64,000 nucleotides of DNA from Gymnopus androsaceus JB14 (Eukaryota; Basidiomycota; Agaricomycetes; Agaricales; Omphalotaceae). Positions 36,701 through 50,178 of this stretch are shown piece after piece. Position numbers and translations under genes: made by a program. Numbering within the stretch: position 1 is the stretch's first letter; each line of letters opens with the position of its first letter. The notes under the pieces were generated by a model. The model saw only the letters and a program-made list of their open reading frames with translations, made no database searches and was not told the origin of the DNA. The stretch is taken from assembly GCA_009733575.1 (NCBI GenBank), contig ML769390.1:124001-188000 (forward strand). Reading direction: 5' to 3'.

Positions 36701-38079
36701 TGACGGTTTCTGAAGTGCCCGAGTGGCCTACTTGAACGTTGAAAGACAGTTCAAACTCCGTGGAATCCCTTTCAGCCATGTCAATCCTACTAGCTCAACT
36801 GCACTGTCTCCTGAGCTCGCTTACATACAATCCTCCCTTGCTCGTTCAGTCCCAGGATTATGTGTTCAGTCCAGCGACATCTTGTCTGGAGCTCCGGCTG
36901 CGGAAGCTGCCATGCCTAATATTCGTGTTATACCACTGAACTGGTGGTCGGAGAAGAAGGCTCAAGTGGTGACTTGCGTCAAGCTCAAGTACGTGCAACA
37001 GCCCATGGGTAAATCTGCGGGCACTAGCACCGTTATACGGCCTTCCAAGCGAATAATCTATGATACGACCGAAGCAGTTGTATCGTTCTTGTCAGAGAAC
37101 GTTAACACTTGTGTTGATGAGTTCCTAGAGGAATGGGCTCGGGTTTCGAAAATGGTGGTTATTGCTCGTCAAGGTGAGCTTGATGTATTCCATATAATGT
37201 GCCAACTAACAAATCATATAGTGGCCCAAATGTCGAAGGAAAAGATGTGGCCCGATATCAAGCTGCTTTCCTTCGATCTACAGACGGTAGAGTTTGCTTA
37301 CGCAGAAGTAAGTCGTTGATAGACTCCCGGTCCAATTCATCTCATTTTTCCCCCAGGATTACACCGTTTTTATCTCCTGCGAAGACCAGCTCTCACCAAA
37401 CGGTGGCAATTTTGATCTTCGTTTCTCTCGTACTCGACCGAGTTTAGGGAGCATTGAAGAATATGATTCCTTCAATCCTCACGACGACGCCGAGCCGTAT
37501 CTGCGCAGTATTCTGACGCCTGGGCATGGCCGGCTTGCTCCTTCCTTACATCAACTCGTCCGCCTGCTCCGCGACACATTACCTATAGCCGTAGAATTGG
37601 AAGCGATCCGGCGAGAGACAGAACGTGAGGAAGGACAACCCCCAGTTGAAACGTTTGCCAAAAGCAGCCGGATGGTACAGATTGATGTTTGGTGACCTTC
37701 AGTGAGCGAGCTTTTGTATCCTATATCCGACTTGATGCTGATTTTTGTTTCAGACATGCTCTCGACATACGGTTAATGACGGATGATAGAGCAGCCATCT
37801 TCGATGCCTCATATTCCTTCCATCCCGGAAAGAAGGACTCATCTGGTGACATATCGATGTCAGAACCCACGACATCAGACTCGACGTTTGAAACCCATCC
37901 CCGACTATTCAACCATCGTCTTTGATTGCGTACGAGAAGCACTTGCTTCAGAGAGTGTGGTCCATGGTAAAATCGCACCGGTAGATGTGGCGGTTGTATG
38001 CGACAAGTCCTTCATCGGGCCGTTGATTAGAGCGGTTTACACGGCTACGAAAGTACAGCTACAAAAGTCCTCATCGTAA
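33759..38079 (+). CDS. MED14: Mediator subunit MED14 (Rgr1), with a frame break near the 3' end
   Basis: Starts MDPEPSTSNGILVDAPTING at 33759. The conserved N-terminal helices are IPLGDLLSRVMQAIYTELTE, RTLADWVVKTKKQVVKLYAV and DLLTSLDVLTSGSYKRLPTR. Middle blocks include RMRSLGWAEYLNVSITPNRK and LHQLVRLLRDTLPIAVELEA. Introns are frequent. MED14 is the backbone that joins the head, middle and tail of Mediator. After HALDIRLMTDDRAAIFDASY the frame runs to a TGA at 37923. The expected C-terminus (KPIPDYSTIVFDCVREALAS, then APVDVAVVCDKSFIGPLI to a stop at 38077-38079) lies in another frame with no phase-compatible splice sites between. I suspect a one-base indel at about 37845-37885. Confidence 0.93.
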
Positions 38080-38227
38080 CCCTCCTAACCTGCCCCCTTC
38101 CCCACTCCATAAACAACTGCTGCTTTATATCATACTTGATTTATGTATCCATAGATTATACGCAAACTACACAAATATCCCTAATAAAGATTGTATAAAT
38201 GTTTATAGCGAGCAATAAGTGCTAAGG

Positions 38228-40208
38228 CTAACTCGATGATGGGGAAGTCACAGAAAGAGAAGACATGCTACGAACTAGGACATCGGCATCTAGGAGCTCC
38301 ATCTCTGTGTCCTCGACATCCGGAGGTGGCACCGTGGGCTGTGGAGGCTCGAAAAATGCAACGAAGTCATTCGAAGTCCTCCCTCCGATGAATGTCCTCT
38401 TCGATGCCATCTTCGAATTCGTAGCTAACCTTGTGGCAGGGCTCGCCGGACTCGCCCTTGCGCTATCCTTGCGCGGACGCCCACGCTTCGAAGATACAGC
38501 TTCCTCGACAGCTAACTGTTTCCTCGGCCGACCGACCTTGCGTTTGGGCGCATCGCTGTCAGATACGAATAGCTCGTCATCACTGCTATCCTGAGCTTGT
38601 ACCGCTTTGGACCTTTTCTTTGGCGTCGGACTGCTGGAATCAGCTTTCGGCTTTCGAGCCCGAGTATTTGAAGGCGTCAAAGGAGTTGGCACTGTAAGCT
38701 GAATTTTACCGATTTTCAGTTTGGAAGGAGAGCGAACCGCGCCTCGCGGCTTGTTCCAACACCCAAGTCATCCGAGTAACGCTGCTCTTCAACCTCCTGA
38801 AAGTCAAAATTTTCTCCAAGGCTGCTGCTGCTGCGCTCCAACTGGCTTTGTATTTCCCGTTTCTTCCTTGGTGAAATTGTGCGCTTCGCCTTCCTTTTCC
38901 CTTTGCTGGCATTTGGTTCCTCTGCTAAGCTATCAGAGTCGTACATATTATCTAGTGCTTCCTCATCTTCTTCCACGGAAACGGCGCCTCCTGCAGATCG
39001 ACGATAGCATCCCTTCACCACGTCTCCCCACAAGACGTAGTTTGAGCAGGATGGACAGCTACCGCCACGAGGTATCAGGGGAGAATCCGAATCACCATTG
39101 GGAAAGGAAATGCTTTGAGAGACATAAAAGATGGGATGTTGCATTACAGGAGTGATGAGGGCAGAGGGTATGTGTAAGGGGATCCTGAAATGTCGCGGTC
39201 AGTATAGGTTGAGACTTACAGAAAGAAACATGCCGAGCTATAACCAGTGAGAGGTTCTTGGCAAATAGTGCATTTGACATGAATTTTTGAGGCGAGAAGG
39301 TCGAGATCCTTTTTGAGATAAGCGGTCGTGAACTTTTCTATACAAAAATAACTGAACACCGCGGTAAGAGTATGAAAAACAACACACACCATCCTGTACA
39401 TCGATGGGTTTCGTCCTTCCGCTTCCACCGGCTAATTTTCCATCCACACCTTCCAGTTCAACAGAGTAAGTGAAGCCTGGAGGGAGTGCTGTTGACCGGA
39501 TAGTATTAGCCTTCTCCTTCCCCTTTCCTTTTGCAGTCTTTTCCATGTTAGCCAAGTCTTTCCATATCTTCAATGCTTGAGGCGTAAAAATCTTGACATG
39601 AAGTGGCCATAAATTGTATGGGTGAATGGAAAGCATGAATCGGAGAATTCTACGGTAATTTTAGTATCAAGCTTATGAGAGATGCCCTCCACGCACTGTA
39701 TATTCTGACTCAAACTACGGCCAGTCGAAGTAAAGACTTTGCTACCGCTCTCGTCTCGAATGTGTCGGGACAAATGTGGGTGTTGCCTATAGAGTTCCAT
39801 TATTGAGAGCTGGAGATGCTGTGAAATAAAAGAAAGAAATACCATGCCCATTCCCACTGTAGAGCAGCTAACTTGGAAGGGAAGCCATGAACGATTAGTT
39901 GCATGACCCACGGACGGCCTCTCTTTGTCTTCCAAGCTCCTTGAGTCAATTCGCCATTGTGCTGCCTTATTCTCCTTGGGGGATTCGGAGTGCTACCAAT
40001 ATAAGTTCTGCGAGCGTAATCGTGTTTTCAGAGGCTGGCAATTGTAACGAAAACAATGAACATACGCCTTTGAAGTTGAAGTTTGGACAGATTTGAGCAG
40101 ATAGCAAGCGTAAAACGACGGGAACGTGTGCAACAGAAGAGAAGAACGATTTCCTCGCCCGACGCGCATTTCGACCGGTTCTGAATGTGGTGGAACTTGA
40201 GAAGGCAT
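38228..40208 (-). CDS. SLX1: Structure-specific endonuclease subunit SLX1
   Basis: Starts [20 protein letters not shown] at 40208. GIY-YIG nuclease: [17 protein letters not shown] joined across an intron to [20 protein letters not shown], then [20 protein letters not shown]. The C-terminal RING/PHD-like zinc domain is [53 protein letters not shown] tail with AT-hooks follows ([10 protein letters not shown] and [10 protein letters not shown]) and ends at TAG 38228-38230. It reaches frame via an intron with a CTTACAG acceptor near 38694 (a weaker junction). Slx1 with Slx4 resolves branched DNA such as Holliday junctions and 5' flaps. The AT-hook tail suggests direct AT-rich DNA binding. Confidence 0.9.
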
Positions 40209-40236
40209 GACTGCACGTGTCGTTCTTCTGACGCCA

Positions 40237-40700
40237 TGTCAAACGATCAATACAAATTTGGGAAGCTCTATCTCGGTAGAATCTAGTTACTGCATAAAGA
40301 GATGAACCCTAAACAAGATAGTACAAGTCGTCGAATTCTCGACGTTGCCAACGCTCTAGCAAACGCTGTGCGTGGTGGGCGTTGCAATTGCCAATATATG
40401 TGAAACCTCCAAAAACACCTTTGGACAATTGGACTGACCGTCCCGACAGAACATGGTATGTTCGGGTCGTTCAGATCCAGAAGCTGCTGAAGGATCAACC
40501 TCGACTATCTGATCATTCCTCTTCAGGCAGGAAAGGGCAGGAATGAAATTGGAGGTTGGGTAGGGCGGGTTCCAACGGTGGAATTTGAGCAAGTTTACAG
40601 CGGCAAAGACAGGTAGCGCACATAGGGGTGCTCTGGATCTTCTGGCCTCAAAGTACAGGATAGCTACAACAGACAACTAGGGCTACAAAAGATCGATGTG
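40237..40700 (+). CDS. Possible small gene divergent from SLX1, unresolved
   Basis: ATG 40237 (MSNDQYKFGKLYL) lies 28 bp from the SLX1 start. It is followed by a GTAGAA donor and a typical 3' intron end (CTAAAC branch point, GATAG acceptor at about 40318). Downstream a block, NWTDRPDRTWYVRVVQIQKL, has coding character. I could not join these in one frame. It might be a short nuclear protein. The opposite-strand ORF 40356-40676 is an alternative reading. Confidence 0.25.
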
Positions 40701-40782
40701 GGCAACAACAAGTCCAAGTCCAACACTATTAGGGTATGTCGAGTCAAACTCTGAGATGCATAGATAAAGCAAGAAGTATAGA

Positions 40783-41319
40783 CTACGAATCCGACTTCAA
40801 CTTATAGGCAGGAGCCGGTATATAAGCAGGAGGTGGAATTATTGGGACAGCGAGTGCACTCCCTGAGGCATGATCTGACAAGTTGTATGGTCGGGGAGTA
40901 TCCTTCTGAGACTCCGCCTTGTACGGGAGAGATTTCAGCTGTTCAGACGGCACCACGCCGGATCGAGCTTGCAAAGGCCTCATCCATGGGCGTGCTCGCT
41001 GCTCGCTTCTTTGCCTGAGCAAGTAGCTTGCGATAATAAGTAAAGCTACAACGCCTAGACATAACCATGAGAAAGAGAATAGAATACCAGGAGGTCGAGA
41101 CTTACCGACAAAAACACATAGAATGATGGCCTCCGCCTTGGTAAGTTTTCCTCTTGAGCAAGCGCTGAAACACTAGTCAGCATGTTATCATGAAAGTAAA
41201 CATAGGGAACAGACTAACTTTCCCGAATAGCAATGAATTCGACGTGTAACTGGCAGTGGGCTAGCATTGACACTGTGCAGCAAGTACGAGGCAATGGCAA
41301 GCACAGTTATTCCTGACAT
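40783..41319 (-). CDS. Small type I membrane protein (signal peptide, Cys-pair ectodomain, one TM)
   Basis: Exon 1 is 41219-41319, exon 2 is 41106-41164, and exon 3 ends at TAG 40783. The N-terminus MSGITVLAIASYLLHSVNAS looks like a signal peptide, with cleavage probable after NAS. A short extracytoplasmic segment has two cysteines (RRIHCYSGNACSRGKL). A single membrane helix, AEAIILCVFVGVVALLIIAS, follows, then a basic stop-transfer (LLRQRSEQRARPW) and a roughly 75-residue tail ending PPPAYIPAPAYKLKSDS, with PPxY/PAY-type motifs. Such motifs often recruit WW-domain ubiquitin ligases (Rsp5), which is inference. Spliced length is about 145 residues. Function unknown. Confidence 0.7.
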
Positions 41320-42280
41320 TGATGGAGCTAAGGAGGCGGGGAGTTAAGTATGTAGGAGTGATTCAGAACGAAGCTGCATTTATACTGCAGGATACAAAGG
41401 GGCCATGTTCGGGCCATGACTAAAGGCAAGACCACAAAGGTGTTCAGCACTGCAATGCTGTTATGTTTCGGTTCTTTTGTTTGAGTCGGGAGGGCGCCCT
41501 AGACCACGACAGCACCGACCACAGGCCAACGGAGCTTTGCCGCAAATACTTACGGAACAGGCGCGCGCGTCGGAGAGCGTCGTCGCGAGTCAACGTTGCG
41601 GAGAACGAGTACTCGTGACTGATGACAGCGAATATGGTCCGTGCGCGACCGAAAATCTATAAATCCAGCGCCGCTTCATTGTGAACCTTATCTCTTGTGC
41701 AAGGGTTAGTGTTCGTACCAGTGAGGTTTTTACCGAGGTCGGACTATTCTGCTGATTGCAAATTATAAATCCTACTCGTCTGTTAGTCTTACGGCTCTCA
41801 GCAATTTTTGGAAACTCCTCCTTCCTTGTGATAGCTTCTTTTTGAAGCTTGAAGGTTTTTTGTAGAGGACGTAGATACTCGTAGATTTTGGAAATAAAAT
41901 TGTTTTGCTGTTCATGTTTAAGTTGTGCTTGAGAGTAAGGACATGGGGGCCGACGGATACCTGAGAAATTCTCATTATTAGTGAGTATCTGCTACTCTCA
42001 TCTATGCATTGAGACTCTCCGAAATTAGTAAGTAATGAACAGTGAATTTTGAACAATGCATCTATTGACTAACCATTGCAGCAATATGTTACAGCAATAT
42101 GTTACAACAGCAACACTCATAAATTCTCAATTGCTACATACATCTACTTACAGCTTTAATGTAAACAGTAATGCCTACCATATCCCTCGGGACAGAGGGC
42201 AATAAACTAGGATGCAAAAAAAAATTACAACAGGAAACTTAAAGGTATGTCTATTTAAGGTTATGCTTCGGTACACGATA
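41320..42280. other. Intergenic, about 960 bp, no gene seen
   Basis: Only short ORFs (for example 41772-42056, minus) without family signal. It contains the 5' flank of the small membrane-protein gene and the 3' flank of KAR2. A 13 bp unit, agcaatatgttac, is present twice in tandem at about 42080-42106. Confidence 0.45.
42080..42106. repeat. Short tandem duplication (13 bp x 2)
   Basis: The unit agcaatatgttac occurs twice head-to-tail, followed by a diverged aacagcaac. No function suggested. Confidence 0.6.
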
Positions 42281-44943
<2,663 letters not shown>

Positions 44944-45345
44944 TATGGAAGAAAAGTTTCTGTGTTATGATAGATAGATACTAATGCTGGATTTTTTATA
45001 TCTCGAGCTACATAGCCTAATATACGTGTTTTATGACTTGGGTGTGTTGAACACGTTACGCGCGCCAAGTCTTGCACCGGACTCCTGTAACCAACGTCGA
45101 GCCAAAGGATTATCATAGTTATCGACGTGTCATAACGTGCCATAACGTGCCACTAAGATATAGAAATTAGAATGAGTCGAAAAGACTCGAAGGTTCGGGA
45201 GGGAGGCGTCTCAGTGGAGTGAGCGCCTATCCAGGCGCTTGCTGACTGATCTCGATTTTTGATCTTTGAGTTTGATGAACCAACGTTCATCTTCTGAACT
45301 CTTTCTTCCTTGTACGATATTTGCAGCCTTCAAAATCTGCTCAAA
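44944..45345. promoter_or_regulatory. Divergent promoter region between KAR2 and U2AF35
   Basis: 402 bp between start codons. The notable element is the ACGTG cluster at 45124-45153, described separately. A further acacgttacgcgcgcc stretch lies at about 45051-45066. Confidence 0.5.
45124..45153. promoter_or_regulatory. Tandem ACGTG motifs upstream of KAR2 (candidate UPR element)
   Basis: GACGTGTC at 45124-45131 is followed by AACGTGCC at 45134-45141 and again at 45144-45151. The last two are exact copies within a 10 bp direct repeat, CATAACGTGC. ACGTG is the core bound by Hac1/Xbp1-class bZIP factors of the unfolded-protein response, and BiP is their standard target. The 10 bp spacing puts the copies on one DNA face. 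Function is inferred. Confidence 0.45.
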
Positions 45346-46180
45346 ATGGCTTCACATTTAGTGAGTATAATAACTTTAATGTAAAAGTGCAGAGTCTGAC
45401 TGTTTTTCGATAGGCCAATATCTTCGGTACAGAACAGGATCGTGTTAACTGTTCCTTCTACTACAAAATCGGTGCTTGCAGACACGGAGATAGATGCTCC
45501 AGAAAGCATATCCGTCCGCCGTTTTCACAAACTATCCTTCTTCCAAATGTATACCACAACCCAGCCCACGACCCCGTCTGCAAATTGACTGAGAAAGAGT
45601 TGCAAGAAGGCTTTGATGCGGTCTACGAAGATCTCTATATAGAGCTGGCAAAGTTTGGGCATTTACTAGAGTTACACGTACGTCTCTGCAATGTTTTGTA
45701 TCGCTTTTGTTTCTGAACTATTCTGCAGGTCTGTGACAATGTCGGTGATCATCTCATCGGAAATGTCTATGCTCGCTACGAGTGGGAGACTGAGGCTCAA
45801 GCTGCGGTCGACAATTTGAACGACCGGTGGTATGCAGGTATGTGGAATAATCTTCGCTACCAATCTTTTGACTGACAATTCCTTTAGGTCGGCCATTATA
45901 CGCAGAACTTTCTCCGGTCACCGACTTTCGAGAGTCTTGCTGTAGGCAAAACGAGAATGGAGAGTGTAACCGTGGAGGCTTCTGTAACTTCATGCATCTC
46001 CGGCTCGCTTCGAAGGACCTTGTGTCACAACTTCGTGCTGGCCAGCGTCTTGAGCGCAAACTAAATCCACCAGCTGCTCAGGGAGGAGGCGGATGGGAGC
46101 CTGGAAAACGTGAGGGAAGAGCCAGGAGTGCAAGTCCGAAACGAGGTGGAAATGGAGAAGACCGTTGGACGAGGAAGTAA
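45346..46180 (+). CDS. U2AF small subunit (U2AF35/U2AF1), 3' splice-site recognition
   Basis: The first coding exon is only 15 nt (MASHL, 45346-45360), then ANIFGTEQDRVNCSFYYKIG. The first CCCH zinc finger is CSFYYKIGACRHGDRCSRKH. The UHM-type RRM includes DLYIELAKFGHLLELHVCDN and HLIGNVYARYEWETEAQAAV. The second CCCH finger is CCRQNENGECNRGGFCNFMH. The tail is Gly/Arg/Ser-rich (GGGWEPGKREGRARSASPKR), shorter than the metazoan RS domain. U2AF35 binds the AG at 3' splice sites and pairs with U2AF65. This is relevant here because the window has many introns with unusual donors and microexons. Stop at 46178-46180. Confidence 0.96.
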
Positions 46181-46351
46181 ACGCATGCTTGTGGTTTGGT
46201 CACTCTTGTCTGCTTGTTTTGTACGAATATTTATCATTGATGTAGTTTATTATAACGCTGGGATTCACCAAAAACGCCAACGTCAAGCTCTTTGGCCGAT
46301 ACAAAACCCCAGGTACTGTTGAATTGTGATCTCTCTCTATTTTTCATACAT

Positions 46352-48436
46352 CTATACTCTATGTGTTCCTTTGTACTTACTGATCCAAAACCGAGAAGCT
46401 GTTAGGAAGACACCTCCTATAGCTGCAGTCAACCCAGCAAACAACGTCGGTCGCCACCAGATATAATGGGAAGTGAGTAGAGCACCAGCAATTGGTGTAC
46501 CTTTGCAGTTTGAGCTCACAATTAGACTAGGAGCAGTTGAAAACATACCTATTAATCCTCCGAAACCTTGTAAAATCGCATGTTGAGCAATGGTACGGAA
46601 CGAATTCAAAAGAACGACACTGACTGTTGAATGCAAAACAAATTCCCATTCGAGCGCCTATCTCCGAGTCTTCCTTTGCTAACGATCCTACCATTGGGGC
46701 AAACATGCCTACGTCTAAAGGAATCGGTTTGTTTCAGCCTTGACCGAGTACACGAGGAACTCGTCGCTCACATGCCCCATAGAAAATGCCCATATAACAC
46801 GGCGACGAGGAAGGATACGCCAGCGGAGGTTACTGCCAGTTCACAGAAGATCAAGACGACGCATATGAATACACAGGGTATCACTATGTTGAATATTCCT
46901 GTCATTGGTACCAGCAAAGGGAAAAATATCCGACCAATGACTGTGGAGGCGTTGAGAACAGGTAGCTTCAAAGAGATCAGGTTAATAAAGATGTATTCAT
47001 ACTTTTAAAACTTTTACCAGGTAAAAAGACAGATTTTCAGACATGATCCCTTTCTGATTTGCATTCAGTTGGAGAAAGAAGGTAGGAAAGAATAAAGCCA
47101 ATAGATTGAAGAAGGTCCTTTGATTATTCATAGGATGAGTATTTGGAAATTAACAGATGGTTGTGCACATACCCCAGTACGACAGTGACATATTCGGGCT
47201 CGCGGAAAAAGATTTTCATGGATTTGAAGAGGTTGCCATCATCCTTTGGTGAAGGAGGAAATCGCGTCCGAGCTAGGAGAATACCGATGCACAGAATTCC
47301 GGCGTTGAATGCGGCACTGATACGAAGGGAAGTTTGAAAGCCACGACTTTCGAACAACTTGTTTAGCATGATTGACTGTAACGCAGCGCCGACTCCCGAT
47401 CCCTATAAAAGACGTTGATGAGATTATAGAACGTCTTAACGTGCTATATACACGCACAGATGCGACAGCAGCCATGGCGAAAGTTCGTCGCTTATAAAAG
47501 TATTGGGATACAACTGAGATCCCTGGAACCTAAATTGTGCACTGAGTATGCCTGATAATAGTTGAAATGATCCTAAACTGACATATATCATACCGATACC
47601 AAGACCGGCACCAATTCCTTGAGCTAGATAGATCTAAATACCCGAGTTAGCAAAAATTATTATGATAGTATGCAATCTGTTACCTGATAGAATTGACCAG
47701 GTTGTGCCAGAGATAGCATGAATAGAGAAAACACGAAGAGAACTGAGCCACCAATGATTAGGTGGTAACTATGAACGCGTTCCAACTTGAGTGAAATCCA
47801 TTCAACTATTGGTCAACACGCGCGCGGCTCACAAGTAGCCCTGGTCGTACAGCCGCCCCGAGACGATTCCACTCGCCATTACGAGCCAGAGTTGCGTACT
47901 ACCGATCCAGCTGTTGTGTAGGCAGATCAGAAAGGGATCTAAGGATCGAGGTAGAATACTGACCTCACTGTAGACGATGAATATTTCCCCTCCATGTAGG
48001 TCCGCACATAATAATCTACGGATGGATTAGTTGAAGAGGCGATGTCTAATCGCAGTGTACTCACCATTGAAGACCCCATAAGCGTTCGTATATCTAAAAA
48101 CTTCCAGGCTTGACATTGATATGATTACAGAGTTTGTATACTTACCCAAAGGTAGAGAACTGTATCAGCCATCTACAAAACGAACAAGGTCAACAACACG
48201 TTCACCAAATCCTCGCACAGCGACGTACATTGCAAACACGGTCGTCCAAGCCTGCAATCCACCTTCTGGATATGTTATTGCGCCTTTTGCATCATTTACC
48301 GCAGACCGGTCAAAATTTACGACTGTATCCGCATCTTTTTCAGTATCATTGAAAGCGTCATCATGGGTCGTCTATAGGCAAGTTAGATGAGCCCTCATAA
48401 GTAGACAACCAAACGACGATAAAATGAACCCACCAT
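46352..48436 (-). CDS. Major facilitator transporter, monocarboxylate (MCT/SLC16, Mch-like) type
   Basis: The start ATG (48434-48436) is directly followed by an intron (GTGGGT...CTATAG), so the first coding exon is 3 nt. The protein continues TTHDDAFNDTEKDADTVVNF. The MCT signature YPEGGLQAWTTVFAMYVAVR begins TM1. Later blocks are YMEGKYSSSTVSSWIGSTQL, LFMLSLAQPGQFYQIYLAQG, GISVVSQYFYKRRTFAMAAV and EIGARMGICFAFN. The C-terminal TMs include GLIGTPIAGALL, and the end is WISKYKGTHRV (TAG 46352). About twelve TMs and ten or more exons. Fungal relatives carry riboflavin, monocarboxylates or similar; the substrate is not determinable here. Confidence 0.88.
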
Positions 48437-48821
48437 TGGAAGAAAGAGCAAAGGGTCGAGCCTGAGTCAGCTCGTGGATTAAAACCCTCCTCGTGGGGTA
48501 AACGCTTAGCCGCGAGGAGCGGCTTGTACAGTAATAGCACTAAGTAATAATCCGGGGAGCTTGAAAGGCTCATATGACATGCATGGGACCCAGGAACAAA
48601 ACTTCGTGAAATAAAACATGGCTGGACGCAACTGGACGTCATACAGATTCAATTAAGAAATTGATTTGTATACACATAGAGAACACACCATGTACAAGTA
48701 AGAACAGTGGCCAACGCTGGGTCAACAAATGGCCTAAAATCTCGTCGTGTAAATGCCGGCGGCAAGTTCAGTCGATCGCTCGGACACCGTCCCGATGCAT
48801 AATGGATGGTGTCCCGGCAGG

Positions 48822-50178
48822 CTATCCATGACGGCCGAAGCGATTGCAGAAAAGAGCAATACTCTCCAGCTCTCCAGATCCAACTTCCTGTCTCAAAGAA
48901 TGGATTTGTGAAGGGTCGAGGACTACGGTGCGCCAAGGCTTCCAAATCCAGAATTCCACCTCTTCCTTGAAATCGGCTGCATTTCGTATAGGCGTAGATG
49001 ATGGAGAAGGACGGACGGCGAAAGAAAAATGCACCAAGACCATTGCTGAGTGGGGATCGGTTTGGGAATCGGGGACAGGGAATTCGGCGGAAGGTCGTGT
49101 TCCGGAGAAAAGTGGCTCGTTATGATGAGTTCTACAAAGAGCTAGACCAGTCATTGACGAAGCATGAGCTTCTTGGGAAGGACGGTGAATGATTTTAACC
49201 ACGCGAAGGCGCAAATCTGCCTTCGGGAGTCTTGCCATAGTTGAGGATTCCTTGGCCCACAAAGCAAGAGATGTATTTGCATGGGCAAAAAGAGCAGCTG
49301 CATGAGCAGCCATGCCGTTTCTGCAAAAGAAAGGTGTCGGTCTTTATCTATGCCTGGAAGATAATAAAAGCATACCGAACGAATTTAGGTCCTTTACCTG
49401 ACGAATACGCCTTCTGAGGGCTCAGATCAAGTCCCGACCTGAGTTCCGATGTCTCCAGTGAACCTAAATCAGGATCCTGGAGGAAGATGCTAGCTAGCTC
49501 CGCCGTGCCATTCTCCGTTGAGAGATCGGTGGCTCGTGCTACTCGAGTGGTAGCAATGGTTCGAAGAGGTTTAGCGGGCGGTTTAGGTGGTTGTAGCGGT
49601 CGTTGTGGTGGCAGCACTTTCTTACCCACAGCAGGTTTCGGTGGAGGAAGACGTGGGGGTGGTAATGACTTTAGTAGAGATTTAGAGGGCGGTTTGGTCG
49701 AAGGAGTGTCTGGCCGAGGGGGTACAGCAGGGAATTTTAACCTCGAACTCGAGCCGAGTTTAGACGAAGATACATCTGAAACGGCCTCTCCAGTAGAAGA
49801 CCCGTTCAAGTTGGGCACAAGTTTCTTGCCAGAAATAGAGTGTGCAAGAGCACTGGCCCTGCTTGGCTCCTGCTGTGAAAGATGAAGTTGTGAATCAGTG
49901 AATCCTGCCGGTTTGGGAAGAGCAGAGCTAGTTGGACGATTTTCAGAAGGTTTTGTCGCAGCTTTCGTTGGTTTTTTAGTTGTGGTCGTCTCAAAAGCGG
50001 AACGGAAAGAAGGCGCTGCTATTTTCCCGGATTTTGAGGACGGCTTGGAGGGAGTGAAGCCATCTGGACCCAGTACCTTCCCACTATCAACTCTCTTTCG
50101 TTTCAGACTCTGCGCTCCAGCATCATTTTGCATGCTTCTGTAGAGTTGAGCCAGACGCGATCTAGATGTGATTTTCAT
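48822..50178 (-). CDS. Unrecognised probable nuclear protein with Pro-rich N-terminal half
   Basis: Two exons (50178 to about 49375, and about 49318 to 48822, with a GTATGC donor and TTGCAG acceptor); about 420 residues. It starts MKITSRSRLAQLYRSMQNDA. The N-terminal 270 residues are Pro/Lys/Ser-rich (PPKPAVGKKVLPPQRPLQPP), with an NLS-like LKRKRVDS. The C-terminal ~150 residues look folded (DFKEEVEFWIWKPWRTVVLD, ELESIALFCNRFGRHG). No known domain recognised. A perfect MCB box, ACGCGT (50333-50338), and a GC-rich hairpin lie about 130-160 bp upstream, hinting at G1/S control and a role in DNA metabolism. This is inference. Confidence 0.72.

Noticed and set aside
38228..38692. Separate AT-hook gene downstream of SLX1
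   Set aside because: There is no ATG start (the frame begins at GTG), and a CTTACAG acceptor just before it makes it the last exon of SLX1.
41772..42056. Minus-strand 94-codon ORF in the gap before KAR2
   Set aside because: Lys/Ser-rich, no splice context, no homologue recognised; likely chance.
42080..42106. Minisatellite or replication origin at the 13 bp tandem repeat
   Set aside because: Only two copies and no further structure.
45181..45260. tRNA-like stretch (gaaggttcgggagg...)
   Set aside because: No acceptor stem or cloverleaf could be drawn, and there is no intact B box in place.
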